DNA of 64,000 bases, taken from contig CM040120.1 of NCBI GenBank assembly GCA_022559845.1, forward strand, positions 307,928,740 through 307,992,739. The letters are read 5' to 3'. The notes beneath the pieces are model-generated. The model ran no database searches and was not told the origin of the DNA. It saw only the letters and a list, made by a program, of their open reading frames with translations. How positions within the stretch are numbered: position 1 is the stretch's first letter; each line of letters opens with the position of its first letter. Made by a program: the position numbers and the translations under genes. Below are positions 1 through 11,328 of this stretch, in pieces. This DNA comes from Amorphophallus konjac. Its lineage: Eukaryota; Streptophyta; Magnoliopsida; Alismatales; Araceae.

Positions 1-265
1 TTCATTTTAACCCCCAACGTCTCAATTTGCGTCTTAATTGGTCATCTAAGACCGTTTCTGCGTCTTAGTTTGCGTCTATGTTTGCATCTTAATTTGCGTC
101 TTAAGTCTGCGTCTTAGACTTAGTTTGTGTCTCAGCGTCTTAACTTGTATAAAACTAATGTTTTATCTTTTATATAATTAGCCAACGTCTTTAATTAGTT
201 TATACAAATCAGCGTCTTAGTTATTTATATAATTCAAAGCCAACGTCTTAATTAATCTTATCTTC
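1..265. repeat. Degenerate short direct repeats, unit GCGTCTTA
   Basis: About ten copies of an octamer close to GCGTCTTA (variants ACGTCTTA, GCATCTTA, GTGTCTCA) are spaced irregularly by T-rich sequence, some as GCGTCTTAATTT. They lie in what should be the distal part of the Ty3 LTR. No coding potential is evident and the spacing is too irregular for a simple microsatellite. Confidence 0.5.
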
Positions 266-1074
266 TGTTAAGGGATAAGAGCGTGCTGCAGAAGCCAGTA
301 CGTTCTGGATAAAAAGATCGTGAACACCCCAAATCAATCGAACATTCATAACTTGCTTATTTAATGATGGAATTTAGCAAATGAGCTATCAATAGAAAGA
401 GGACAGAGAAACGATCATGCTGGCATGAATTAATTAGAGTATAGCCTGAGAGATACCTACCTTTTTGCAGTTCTATGGAAAAGCCCCAAATATGAGAAGA
501 ACCCTTGATCTTCTAAATCTGCCTTCAATTCGCCACCACCTTCACATCAGCGTATATCTGATCTACACGGATGGTTTGAGGGTCATAATGGGTGCTATTT
601 ATAGCCAATCCCTTGCCCAAATCGTCAGGTTTTTTTTTCCAGCTAATCTCACCAATGCGTTGAGTACGTGTTTAGAAGAAAAGTGTAAACGCAGCTTCCA
701 GCCTATCTTTGGGTGTGAAAGCGGCCGGTCCAAGGGTGGCTTAGGGTCAAAGTCCACCTTCCCAATTATGCACATGTTACGCTTCTCATATGAAGCACAT
801 GTACGAAATTAGGCCTTTCCATCCTTTAATATATCCAGCAATTTTATTTATTCCACCCATCATAAATTGTCAAATGGCCATTCGCTCCCAGTCCATTACA
901 TGAACTCTTATTGGGCTTCCTAGGATTTATCCAAGGTTCAAAGCTTTTAACAACTATTCAATAAACTAGCATTTTTCATATAGAAAAATGTAATTTACTT
1001 ATTTCATGAAAATTTTAATTACATAATACAACAAAAAAATATATTTTTTCATTTGTAATTATAGGGTTTCTACA
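1..1074 (-). repeat. Ty3/gypsy 3' LTR, partial, continuing off the left edge
   Basis: Read on the minus strand, this begins TGTAGAAACCC directly after a purine tract and follows a chromodomain pol gene, as the 3' LTR of a Tekay/Del-like Ty3 element should. A TATA-like TATAAATA (minus strand, 596-603) would be the LTR core promoter. Its far end lies outside the window, so its length and target duplication are unknown. The short ORF at 465-812 on the other strand has no recognisable domain and I do not call it a gene. Confidence 0.65.
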
Positions 1075-1090
1075 TCCTCCCCCACTTAAA
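1075..1090 (-). promoter_or_regulatory. Polypurine tract of the Ty3 element
   Basis: The minus strand reads AAGTGGGGGAGGA immediately before the TG of the 3' LTR. This is the position and composition expected for the primer of plus-strand DNA synthesis in a Ty3 element. Confidence 0.7.
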
Positions 1091-1159
1091 AGAATTTTCT
1101 CCTCCAAATTCACATTCTATTTTCTTAAAATTCAAGATTCGAGTAGGAAGGTCGAATTT

Positions 1160-3069
1160 CTAACCTGAGATGAGATCCGGGTATTTCTTCTTGATGGATT
1201 CTTCCAATTCCCAGGTTGCTTCCTCGAATCCACGCTTGCTCCATTGGACTTTCACCATTGGTATAACCCGATTTCTCAGTTGGTGTAATTTTCGATCCAG
1301 TATCTTGACCGGTCTTTCTTCATAAGATAAGTACTTTTGGAGTTTCAATTCTTCAAATTAGATCACATGTGAAGGATCATAGACGTATTTCCTTAGCATG
1401 GATACATGGAATACGTCGTGTACACCGGCCAGTTGAGGAGGTAAAGCCAGCTTGTATGCTACCTCACCGATTCTCTCCAGAATCTCGAAAGGGCCGATAA
1501 ATCTCAGACTTACCTTTCCTTTGATGCCGAATCTTCTAATTCCACGGGTGGGTGAGATCTTTAAGAAGACATGCTCCCCTACTTGAAAATCAAGGTCCCT
1601 CCTCCGATTGTCGGCGTAGCTCTTTTGCCTTGATTGGGCGACCTTTAGTCTTTCATGTATTAACTGGATTTTGTTGGTTGTGTCTTGTACAATGTCGGGA
1701 CCCAGCAATCCCTTGTCGCCAACCTCACTCCAGCATAGAGGCGATCTACAGCTTCGGCCATAAAGAGCTTCGAATGGTGCCATTTGAATAGTTGACTGAT
1801 AGCTATTGTTATAAGCGAACTCAGTCAACGGTAAGTGTTCATGCCAACTACCACCGAAATCAATCATGCAGGCTCTCAACATATCTTCAATAATTTGATT
1901 CACCCTCTCGGTTTGTCCATCCGTCTAAGGGTGAAAAGCTGTACTAAACCTTAGTCTAGTACCCATAGCTGATTGTAAACCCTTCCAGAAATGAGAGGTG
2001 AATCTCGGATCTCGATCCGAAATAATAGAGCTCGGAATACCGTGCAGCCTTACGATCTCCTTAATATATAAGGCGGCTAGAACATCCACGGTCCATTTAA
2101 TCTTGATAGGTAAGAAGTGAGCAGACTTGGTTAACCGGTCCACAATTACCCATATAGCATCGAAACCACTTCGGGTCTTTGGTAATCCAATAATGAAGTC
2201 CATACCGATACTATCCCATTTCCATTCTGGTATTTCGAGAGGCTTGAGTTTACCAACCGGTTTGAGGTGCTCGGCTTTAACCTGTTGACATACCAAGCAT
2301 CGACTTACGAACTCGGCTACCTCTCTCTTCATATTCGGCCACCAGAATGTTCTCTTGAGGTCTTGGTATATTTTTGTAGCACCGGGGTGAATAGTGTACC
2401 TTGACCGATGTGCTTCCTCAAGAATTTTACCCTTGATAGTAGAATAATCGGGTATACAAGTTCTTCCTTTGAATAATAGCCTTCCATCATTAGCTAAAAG
2501 GAAATCCGGTCGTTGATCTAATTTGTCTTTAATTTCCACGATCAATGGATCATCAACTTGCCGTTCCTTGATTTCCGAGAGTAACTCGGGTTGGAGTCGA
2601 ATATTTGCAATAAATACTCCGTCTTCCTTCTCCTCCATATTGAGGTTTAAGTTGGCCATTTCTTCAAGTAGATGCCATTTTTTAACCATCATGCTCGATA
2701 ATAAAGCCATCGGCTTCTTGCTAAGTGCATCAGCTACGACATCGCCTTTTCCGGGATGATATTGTATAGAGAAATCAAAATCCTTTAAATATTCCAACCA
2801 CCGTCTTTGTCTCATATTGAGCTCCTTTTGAGAGAATAAATATTTGAGACTCTTGTGATCAGAATACACCGTAAAGGCTTCGCCATAGAGGTAATGTCGC
2901 CAGATCTTCAAAGCAAAGACCACAGCTGCCAGTTCTAGGTCATGTACGGGATAATTTTCATCGTGCTTCTTCAATTGCCGTGAGGAATAAGCTATGACCT
3001 TGCCATGTTACATTAATACGTAACCTAGGCCAATTCCAGATGCATCAGCATATACTTCAAATCCTCCTC
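1160..3069 (-). pseudogene. Ty3/gypsy chromovirus pol fragment: RNase H, integrase, chromodomain
   Basis: One minus-strand frame runs from the start of RNase H (FEVYADASGIGLG) through the RNase H body, the integrase HHCC zinc finger (RCLVCQQVKAEH), the catalytic core (first Asp in GMDFIIGLPKTRSGFD, second in SDRDPRFTSHFW, Glu in TDGQTERVNQ), the GPF module (LRFIGPFEILERIGEVAY) and a chromodomain ending EATWELEESIKKKYPDL. Gag, protease and reverse transcriptase are missing because the gene is cut at about 3069, where the copia LTR begins. Three in-frame stops break the frame, at 3008-3010, 1925-1927 (inside the conserved FHPQTDGQ region) and 1358-1360. The frame is otherwise intact, so decay is by point mutation. 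The family is clear; the Tekay/Del lineage is my inference from chromodomain and LTR start. Confidence 0.92.
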
Positions 3070-4495
3070 CTCGAACTCCTTCTCTCTGCTTCTATGCTCT
3101 CCCTTTCTTTTTTTTCTCTCACACTTGATCTGAGAGATCTAGTCCCTTTTTATAGCCTCGCGTGAAAAGGGAGCGTGGGAAACACATTTCCCGCCCAGAA
3201 AATCAATAGAAGAGGCTCTGGTGAATCTCCACGTGTCAGGAGATGCAGATGCTCTTTCCACGTGTCAGATGAATGGAAGCGCGCGGCCCAAGTGTCCGAT
3301 ATATCTGATTGGAGAACACCTTGGATCACGTGCCACTTATTGTCCTGGGATCACGTGACCACTTAAGTGTCTGTTGTTTCCGGAGACGTAGTAATTAATC
3401 CTGCAATTCAGACGATAGTCATTTAGTCAAACACTTAGAATGCATATGCACTGACCTTGTAGCATCACATGAGAATATGCACAGACTTGTCCTTGAAAAT
3501 GTGCACGAACTTGATTATGCTAAATAGAATGAGCACTGACCTCGAAATGCAGTATAAGAAATATGCACTAACCTTGGATATGCATAGAATGGTGTATGCA
3601 CAAACCTTCCAAGCGATCAATGCAAATGTGCACCGACCTGAGTTTATGCAAATAACTATATGCACCGACTTTATATAGACACAAGGTAGACGTGCACAGA
3701 CCTTCATATGCATAAGTCAAAAATGTGCACAGACCTATATGTGCTAAATGCGAAACATGCATGGACCTCATTTTGAACAAGGCAAAGGATGCACCGACTT
3801 GTATGCAGACAGATAGAATGTGCACTAACGTTACATGCTGAACAACAAAATGTGCACCGACGTTGTATCACTCAAGGGTAAGTGTGCACTGACCTTGTAT
3901 CGCACGAGGGCAAGTGTGCACCAACCTTGTATCGCACAAGGGCAAGTGTGCACCGACCTTGTATCGCTCGAGGGTAAGTGTGCACCGACCTTGTATCACA
4001 CAAGGTCAAGACCTGCACCGTCCTTTATGTGCACAAGGCAAAACCTGCACTGACCTTTATGTGCATGAGACCGAAACATGCACTGATCTTGTATAAAATC
4101 ATACAAGACGTGCACCGACTTTAAATGCGCGCTACAAGATCTGCACCGACCTGTTGTGCACTTCTACATAAACGTGCACCGACCATAGTAGTACTAAGAG
4201 ATGATGTGCACCGACCTTGCCTCTACTTACCATGTGGTATGCATTGACCTTTATGCGCAGAGCTGTAAAAATGTATGGACCTTAGTATGAAATGCGTGCA
4301 CATGAAGCTATGAAATGCTTACAGTGCTGTCATAATAAGAATGGTTTTAGAGAATCATTATTATCAAAACCTAAGAGCTGGAAAACAAAATATATTGTTG
4401 CCTATTATCAAAATAAAATAGGAAATTAAATTTAGAGAATTAAGCCAAAAGAGACAGAACATGAGACACATTACCACACACGAGCTCCCACAACA
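3070..4495 (-). repeat. Copia 3' LTR, truncated
   Basis: It matches the 5' LTR from about 37597 to 38959, including a TATA-like TATAAAAA near 3147-3154 (minus strand) and a block of TGCACCGACC repeats. It starts TGTTGTGGGAGC at 4495, right after the purine tract. The outer ~1 kb present in the other LTR (36584-37596) is missing; sequence switches at 3069/3070 to the Ty3 fragment. It is longer than the matching part of the 5' LTR mainly because it has extra repeat units. Confidence 0.9.
3440..4260. repeat. Minisatellite in copia LTR U3, core TGCACCGACCTT
   Basis: Roughly twenty-five variants of TGCACCGACCTT (also TGCACTGACC and TGCACAGACC) recur every 30-45 bases. The most regular stretch (about 3870-4010) has units ending TTGTATCGCACAAGGGCAAG. 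The array lies upstream of the LTR TATA on the minus strand, in U3. Small ORFs in this block are products of the repeat, not genes. Confidence 0.88.
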
Positions 4496-6289
4496 TTCTC
4501 CCCCTTTTTGATGATGGCAACACGTTTACATTTTGATGTCAGCAATCAACAATGATCTTATTAAGAATTAAGAAATATACTCACAGTAATATGCACATAG
4601 TATGCACACAGTAAAATTCAAGAAATGCAGTATTTCTTCCTAATGCAAAAAGCTCCCTTTAATGCAAGAATCTCTCAGCATCAAACTCTCTCCCCATCAA
4701 CATCAAAAGGCTAATCAACATCAAACTCTCTCCCCCTTTGCCATTAGCAGAAAGGATAATAGAAAGATATCAAGGAGAGTACTACAGTGAATAAGAAATC
4801 AGATTTGACAAACTAAGTAGGCTTTCAGTAACCAAGCAAATAAAGCACATATTCTTTAAAATAAGAGTGCAGATAGTGCATTCCTGAACTTTTGTGGTTT
4901 AAAAAGATGAAAGTGAGAGACTAGCCACTTCACTCTGTGAGAAACAGTCTGTATGAGCACTTAATAGTAATGAACCAGAAGCACATGAGACATGCCAGAT
5001 TTTGTCTTACTCTATCTTATTTATCTAAACATCAACCCAACATTAGGAGAGACGAGAACTTGTATTGAGATTAAACAAACTCCACAGTTCTGAATTAATC
5101 TTCAGAGGAGCATTGATAGTTTCATACATTTCTTTGCTTTACTACTTTAGAACAGTCAAGTATAATCCTATCTTTTTACATAAGAATACGCGTTTATCAG
5201 ATGCCAATACCCCTAGTTATTCATCACGATCTACTATTATGTCTTAGGTATAGTGTCCACCTTTTTACGTAAGGGTACACATTTATCAGACGCCAGCACC
5301 CCTAGTTACTCAGTGGGACTAACCTTTTAATTTTATGAACAGAGATAACTTGAAGCACTTCAGGACATGAGTGTTTCTCCATTTCATTGATGAAGTACCT
5401 AGTTTCTCAGTGCATTCAATCATTGCTCTGCCTTTAGCATATATGATTCATCATTCTGACATAGCTGCCCATTTGATTTTCAGAAGGTGTTGTTTAAAAA
5501 CAATACATATTTTCCGGTCTTCTCAACCAATTTAACCTGAGTCTAGATAAATTTATATTCTGAAAGACTCAATTAAACATGACATGCACGAAATGGTTAA
5601 GAACTATTAAAAGTATTTCACAGTCCTTCTTCATTGAGTTTGGTTTTTAGTCTCTAAAGTTCATTAAGTTTGAACCAGCAATTCATTCAAGGTTCATTAC
5701 TGCTTCTTATAAGACAAGAATTCTGATTTCAGTAGCTTAGATTAATGAACATGTCTATTAGTTTGTCATTTGTTCAGATTCAGAAAATGGTTCCAGGGAA
5801 TGTTCAGATACTGATGCCAAGGAAGAGAATAGATCAGATAAATGGAGGACTGACAGAAAGTGTTCTCAAATGAATTATTCAGAAACTGACCTATGGACTA
5901 GCTCGGATTCAAACTTTATTCTAAGCTCCCCCTCACAAAGTGAATAACAAGAGATGATCATGAATGAAAACTATGTATGTGGTATCTGTCTCTATGCTCA
6001 TTACCACCAAGGATGACATGATGAACCAAAGACTCCCCCTCAATGTATGCAGGAAATTTTCTAAGATGATTTCATGTCTTAATCTAGATGTATGCAATGT
6101 TGACCCATGGTACTAGGCGAAGGGCTAGCCTCTATGCATAGTGTGGGTTTCTAGACAGACAATATCTATCCTTCTCCCAACTTACCATTTGATATACCTA
6201 TGGGTTAACAATGAAATGCAACAGACAAACATTCAGAAAATTCAGTGATAGTCATCACATATGTAGCATTCAAGAATACAAAGTTTAGA
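4496..6289 (-). other. Copia 3' untranslated region with several purine-tract-like motifs
   Basis: Non-coding stretch between RNase H and the 3' LTR; it continues at 13618-13904 beyond the inserted element. The true purine tract is at 4497-4510 (minus strand AAAAAGGGGGAGAA). Similar GGGGGAG motifs occur on the same strand near 4728-4738, 5925-5933 and 6031-6040. A segment of about 20 bases (ATCAACATCAAACTCTCTCC type) occurs twice between 4680 and 4740. No domain or long ORF is seen and no env-like gene can be supported. Confidence 0.7.
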
Positions 6290-6294
6290 AACAG
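6290..6294. repeat. Target-site duplication AACAG, left copy
   Basis: AACAG precedes the element starting at 6295 and is repeated at 13613-13617 directly after its end. This proves insertion of an LTR element into the copia 3' region. Confidence 0.95.
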
Positions 6295-8660
6295 TGATGG
6301 GGACATCACCTCCCATGCCCACGTTCACAGCTCGTCTCCTCGCCCCGGTTGCATCCGGCATGGTCTAGTCATTTAATTTTGAGTCCTATGTAATTTTTAT
6401 TTGAGTCATTTGATGTATTTTCCCTTTTATTTGAGTCATGTTCCTAGGTCTTGTGTTCATTTCCCTAAGTTTGAGTGTCATTAGGTTGTCTAGTTAGTTA
6501 TTGGGCCCAATTCATTGGGCTTGGCCCAAGGGCTCTCCCCTACCCCCTCGGTTATTTGTCATTGAGTCAATTGTCAGGGACTTTTGTAGAAATGTGGGTT
6601 TCCTATATATAGGACCCCATTCCCCCCCATTTCAACTTAATGAATCAATGAATGAAAAAACTTGCCATTTTGAGAGTTTACACTTCTTATCTAGTGGAGA
6701 GATTCTATTTTTTGGGTGAGAAACCCTAGGGGAGAGATTCCCCACCCTTCCCTCTCTTAATCTCTCTTTTTCACTCCACTTTCTCTCTCCTCAACAGCCA
6801 AATTCAAATTTTCTTCTCTCTCCTCCCTTTCCAACCACCTCCACTCCCCACCTACCCCATTTAAGCCTCTTCCCATTCCCCACAACCTTCATCAATACTC
6901 CACCCCTTCCCAAGACCCCCTCCACCAATCCTCTCCTCACCATCCAACCCCCAACTACCCCTCCCACTTTCCCAAGCACCCTTCCCACTACCCCAAGCAC
7001 CCCTTCCCTTCCCCAACACAACCCCCCCATTCCCAAGACAAACAAATTAACCCCACCCTTAAACCCATTTTCAAATACCCTTTCCCTCTCACCCACCTTC
7101 CCAAATTCGCAGCCCCCACTACCACCATCTGTTGGACCCTCTTCCAGACCTTATTCTCCACCTCCCACACCTTAGAACATCCCCTCCAAGACCCCCTTAC
7201 AACCAGGGGTCACTCCCACACTCATCTACCCCCTTCCCCTTCTTCTTTCTTGGTCATTGGAAGCTACATCGAAGTTACAGTTTGCTGTCAAGAGGTTGCA
7301 GATGAACCAGCGACTTGCAGCGGCCACCACGACTTCCTCCGCATGAGTTTGAAGACCCAAGAGCCATTGTCGGAAGCGTCTACCACTCTCCTTCGCAACA
7401 GAAGTGGTTTCATCTTCTTCCGATCTTCGAGCCGTCCAGGAGGTCCATTCTCCCACAACTGTGCAGTTCTGCTTCGGTTGAGAACCTGAGCCAGAGGAGA
7501 AGCTCTGCCACGATGAACCCCGGAGGAATCAGCCCACGAGTTCTTCTTAAAAATTCTTCATCGCCCAGTCTACTTCCAGAATCAAGAAACAGAACTTCAT
7601 TCGGCATTCGTGATCCAGAGTTCTCATTTTTATTCCTCAGCTACACAGATCTGCTACCCACAGTCTGCACCGACCAGTTGCCATTGTTCTGCATCCCCTA
7701 GTCTTCTCCGACATCGGTTGGCTTCTCCGTCAGTTTTTTTACAAAGAGGACTCGTCCACGATTCCAACGACTCTAACGGCGCTTGATTCCGAGGTAGGGA
7801 GCTGCCGGGGCATTCTCTGCAATCTGCTGTTAGAAGTCTGTAGCTGTCGGTCTGAGAATCTGAGGCTCTGTTCAAACCTCCATCCCGGCCAGCAGCGACT
7901 CCATAAGAAATTAAAGAAATTCTGAGGCATTCCCTTCTCAGCTATGAAGATTTTCCCACCGGTCTCGCCACCAGCAAAATTTCTGAGCGGGTTCTACAGC
8001 AGCAACACCGACTATCTGTCCCTATTCGCAGACAGCAAGCAGATTCGGTGCCGTTACTTAGTCATCCCTCTTTAGTCTAATTTCCCCGCCCCGCTTGACC
8101 GGCTGAAGGCCCCTCCCTGCGTGGAGGTAGTATTGTTTGTAATCTCATTAACCCCCACCCCAAGATCCCCCTCTTGCGAGAGGTGTAGTGTTGTAACTTC
8201 TTTGGGCAGGTCAAGCGACACCGCCGCGGCGTGTGGGGATCCAGTCGCCTCCCCGCTCACCCTCGTCTCCGAGCGGGACCGATTTCTTCAAACCGGTCGA
8301 GTAAGTGCTCACACCTCACTCCATTTAGTGCTTGTCTTTCAATATTAGTTCTAGTTCCGCTGGTTATGCGAGTGAGAGCTCGATTCTCAAGCCCCATTGC
8401 CTTGAGTGATCACCGTGGGAAGAGTGCAACCGGTGCCTTCGGCACTTCGTCGGCCCCGTTGAATTGGGCTTCCAAATCTATCGGGAATCAAATCTTGGCC
8501 TTGCTGGCCCTCTACCAGCAAGGGCCCAACCCCACATCCTCCACTTGGCATTGCTAAGTTACCCCGGGCTTGGGTGAGCGACGAGAGAGCGGCGGCCCAA
8601 ATTGGCCCATTTAGATTGCGAATGTGCTTGCTTGCTTAAGTCCAAGGTCGTGTCACATCA
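6295..8660 (+). repeat. 5' LTR of non-autonomous Ty3 copy 1
   Basis: Starts TGATGGGGACATCA and ends GTGTCACATCA. A TATA box (CTATATATAGG, about 6603-6612) lies some 300 bases in, so U3 is short and the transcribed part long. CT/C-rich sequence at 6720-7220 and GC-richer sequence afterwards would be leader. ORFs here (for example 6791-7096 minus and 7315-7701 plus) show no domains and recur with changes in the other LTR, so they are not annotated as genes. Confidence 0.95.
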
Positions 8661-8662
8661 AT

Positions 8663-8674
8663 TGGTATCAGAGC
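8663..8674 (+). promoter_or_regulatory. Primer-binding site, initiator tRNA-Met type
   Basis: TGGTATCAGAGC lies two bases after the 5' LTR. It is complementary to the 3' end of plant initiator tRNA-Met and marks the minus-strand DNA start. Confidence 0.93.
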
Positions 8675-8720
8675 AAGTTTTAGACTTGTCTCTACGAGTC
8701 TAGTCCTAGGACATTAGCAT

Positions 8721-11328
8721 TTGAGTCTCCCTTGCATCATGTTTTCCATCACTCCTTTGCATGACCACCCTAGGGAGATGCCCCAAATACACATGGGCCA
8801 ATTTGACACTGTCGTCAACAAGATTCATAACTGTATAGATACCCTTACCTCCCGGCTTGAATGGCTTGAAGCAAAAGGGAACCACGGCCCTAGAGCTTGG
8901 TCACCTCGGGATGAATTTGGATGGGAAGCCAAATGACCCATAAACTCATTGGAAGAGATAAGGACTGAGATTAGGAAGATCTTCACTCCCCGACCTTACC
9001 ACTCCTACCTTGAGAACCATAACCCGAGGAGCACTCCCACTCCCCCTTTCCCTCCCAGTCAACCCAAGATTACCCTTAGGACCCAAACTCCACCACCCCA
9101 AATGATTCCAATCCCGATCACCACCACCACTCAAACCAAATTGGCCACCACCCAACCCAAAACCCCTCACCAAACCCGTACCCCACAAGCCCCCTTGACC
9201 ACCACCACAAACCCACCATCGTCCCCAAAAAGGGACACATCTCCCAAAACAAATCAACCCAAAACCCCTCATCCAACCCACCTCCCACTTCCTACACCAA
9301 TCTTTCCCCAACCTAGGCCTCCTCTACTTCCCCTTCCTATCCCAACCCAAGTCCACCCATGTTCACCACCCCGAGAGTACCATGCACTGACCATTATCAC
9401 TCCACCCACCATAGACTATCCTACCCCATTATCCTTGGAAGTTGTGACCCACACTCCTACCCAAGTGGAGATGGATGCCAATCCGGATTCACCTCCTACC
9501 ATAGAGAACATCCTAGACCCCCCACTTCCACCCACCTCTCCTAGTTCGGGTCCTCATGAGCCGCACACCCTAACCATGAATGAGTCCATACTCCAATGGC
9601 TTAAGCAAGGCCCCACCATTCCTAGCTCACCACCTTACCTCTCACCCTTGGCATATCAAGTCCAAATTATGCCCACCCGGTCTTCCCATGTCACACTTCA
9701 AACCTCCTACTTTGTGAAAGGCTTAAGGGACCTAGTGGACTGTTTACAATGGCAAGTCTACCTGACCAATATGCTAGCCATAGGACCATTGGAGTCTAGC
9801 CCCATCTACTCTAGTGGACCCTTCCTAGCTTACCCCGCCACCGGTTCCATCACCTCCATCTACACTAGTGGCCATTATACGAGTGAAATCCTCATCTTTC
9901 TCCCCAAGGATGAGAAACCAATCTTGGCCCACTTCCCACCCATCAAGATTCCAATTGCTTTAATTGGCCAACCCACTAGAGACCTTGGCCCAATTATCTT
10001 GGAGGAGGATGACTCACCGTTTGGGTACCTTGAAGACATAGAGTGCCATCCTCTAGGAAGACCTTTCCACTACCCCTTTGATCCCTTCCTATGGGAGCCT
10101 AGACCCCTATGTGACCCAACCACCTTATCCACCACCCACCTTTCCCTAACCCAACCCACCATGTTTGGCCCAATCCACCCCATCCTAGACCCGGGTTACA
10201 CCTTGGGAGCCATGACCTTGGGCCACATATCCCTAGGTAATAAGGTTGTGCTCCACCCCATGATGACCACCTTCTTAGATCCATTCGATCCTTTCCAATG
10301 GGAGTTCAAAGGTTGTCCCACACCTATACACATGGAAGTCACCCTTGGGAAAAATATGCATGTGTCTAGGCTTACCACACCACTTGGCATGAACACTATG
10401 TTGGGTCCATTCATTCATATCACCCACATGTCAAGTAAAAAGTATGAGTGGTCCATGTTCGGATGTAATGGTCCACCTTCATTCATCATGGGTCTTAAGC
10501 ATGTCAAAGGCATCTACGGATGTCTGGGTCCCCCGATATTTATCACCACTTTGCATGATAGGGCCACCTACGGGTGCCCTGGCCCACCTTAGGCTAACCA
10601 AAGTCTACACTGCATCATTACACGATAGGTCTACTTTTGGTTGCCCAGGTCCACCCATCACCCCTAGAAAGTCTGCATTCACAACATTGCATAAAGAGAT
10701 CCGCAAGCACATTAGCAAGAAGAATGTGACTTATAAAAGGCGAGCCGACTCTCATCGACGTCACCAAGAATTTCATGAGGGTGACTTTGTGATGGTAAGG
10801 ACGGAGAGGCTCTCCCCGGGAGCCATCTCCAAATTGAGGCCACGTGGGGCTGGTCCCTTCCAGGTCCTGAGGCGCATTGGTGCAAATGCCTATGAGTTAG
10901 ATCTCCCCGAGGAATATGGGGTAAGTCCCACATTCAGTGTCGCCAACCTAGTGCCATACAAGGGACCCACGGTGGTACCTAGTGATGATATTGAGCCTAT
11001 TCCCTCCGTTGAGAGAGCACCCACCCGTGAGGAGAGTCCACTAGCCAAGAGAGCCCAGCGTGAGCGCATTGAACGAATATTGGATGAACATGTCACTACC
11101 ACCAGGAGCAAGGTATACGAGCGCTATCTCGGCAGGTGGATGGATCGGTCTCGTTCGGAAGACTTGAGGGCAGTACCACTTCTACACCCTCCAAGGAGGG
11201 AAGGACACTTACTCGACGGAGTCGAGTTCTCCGCACCCCGGGAGTATGATGGGGACATCACCTCCCATGCCCACGTTCACAGCTCATCTCCTCGCCCCGG
11301 TTGCATCCGGCATGGTCTAGTCATTTAA
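8721..11328 (+). pseudogene. Gag/chromodomain fusion protein of non-autonomous Ty3 copy 1, broken
   Basis: Three reading segments form one decayed gene. 8721-8936 encodes a short helical Gag start ending in a stop. 8949-10592 carries a Pro/Thr-rich stretch (about 9030-9400), a region of unknown function with repeated DPFDPFQWE/DPFLWE motifs, and copies of a [FY]GCxGPP repeat (10450-10592). A frameshift near 10590-10620 moves to 10620-11328, with the last repeat, KRRADSHRRHQEFHEGDFV, the GPF integrase module (GAGPFQVLRRIGANAYELDLP) and a chromodomain-like end (ILDEHVTTTRSKVYERYLGRW). Compared with copy 2, the core of Gag between the first helix and the EEIRTEIRKIF segment is deleted. The frame runs past REYDGD into the 3' LTR. 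No PR, RT or integrase active site is present. Confidence 0.8.
10450..10660 (+). repeat. Protein-level repeat [FY]GCxGPP in Ty3 copy 1
   Basis: Four successive units of about 18-20 residues begin FGCNGPP, YGCLGPP, YGCPGPP and FGCPGPP, each followed by a hydrophobic stretch with LH/LK and a basic residue. The last unit is in the shifted frame. The copy at 26762-33924 has the same kind of array at about 29490-29715. I do not recognise the fold. Confidence 0.75.

Noticed and set aside
465..812. 115-codon plus-strand ORF in the left LTR
   Set aside because: No domain or codon pattern suggests a gene; it overlaps the LTR TATA region on the other strand.
3469..4096. Overlapping short ORFs rich in MCTNLVSHKGKCAP-like repeats
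   Set aside because: They are translations of the TGCACCGACC minisatellite; the same happens at 37997-38600.
4496..6289. Env-like ORF as in some SIRE copia elements
   Set aside because: No open frame or membrane-type protein could be found on either strand.
6791..8557. Many ORFs in the LTRs of the non-autonomous Ty3 element (and counterparts at 11743-13509 and 27151-28587)
   Set aside because: They recur in both LTRs with shifting stops, have biased composition and no domains; best read as untranslated leader.
8946..9311. Minus-strand Gly/Trp-rich ORF
   Set aside because: It is the shadow of the Pro/Thr-rich coding stretch on the plus strand.
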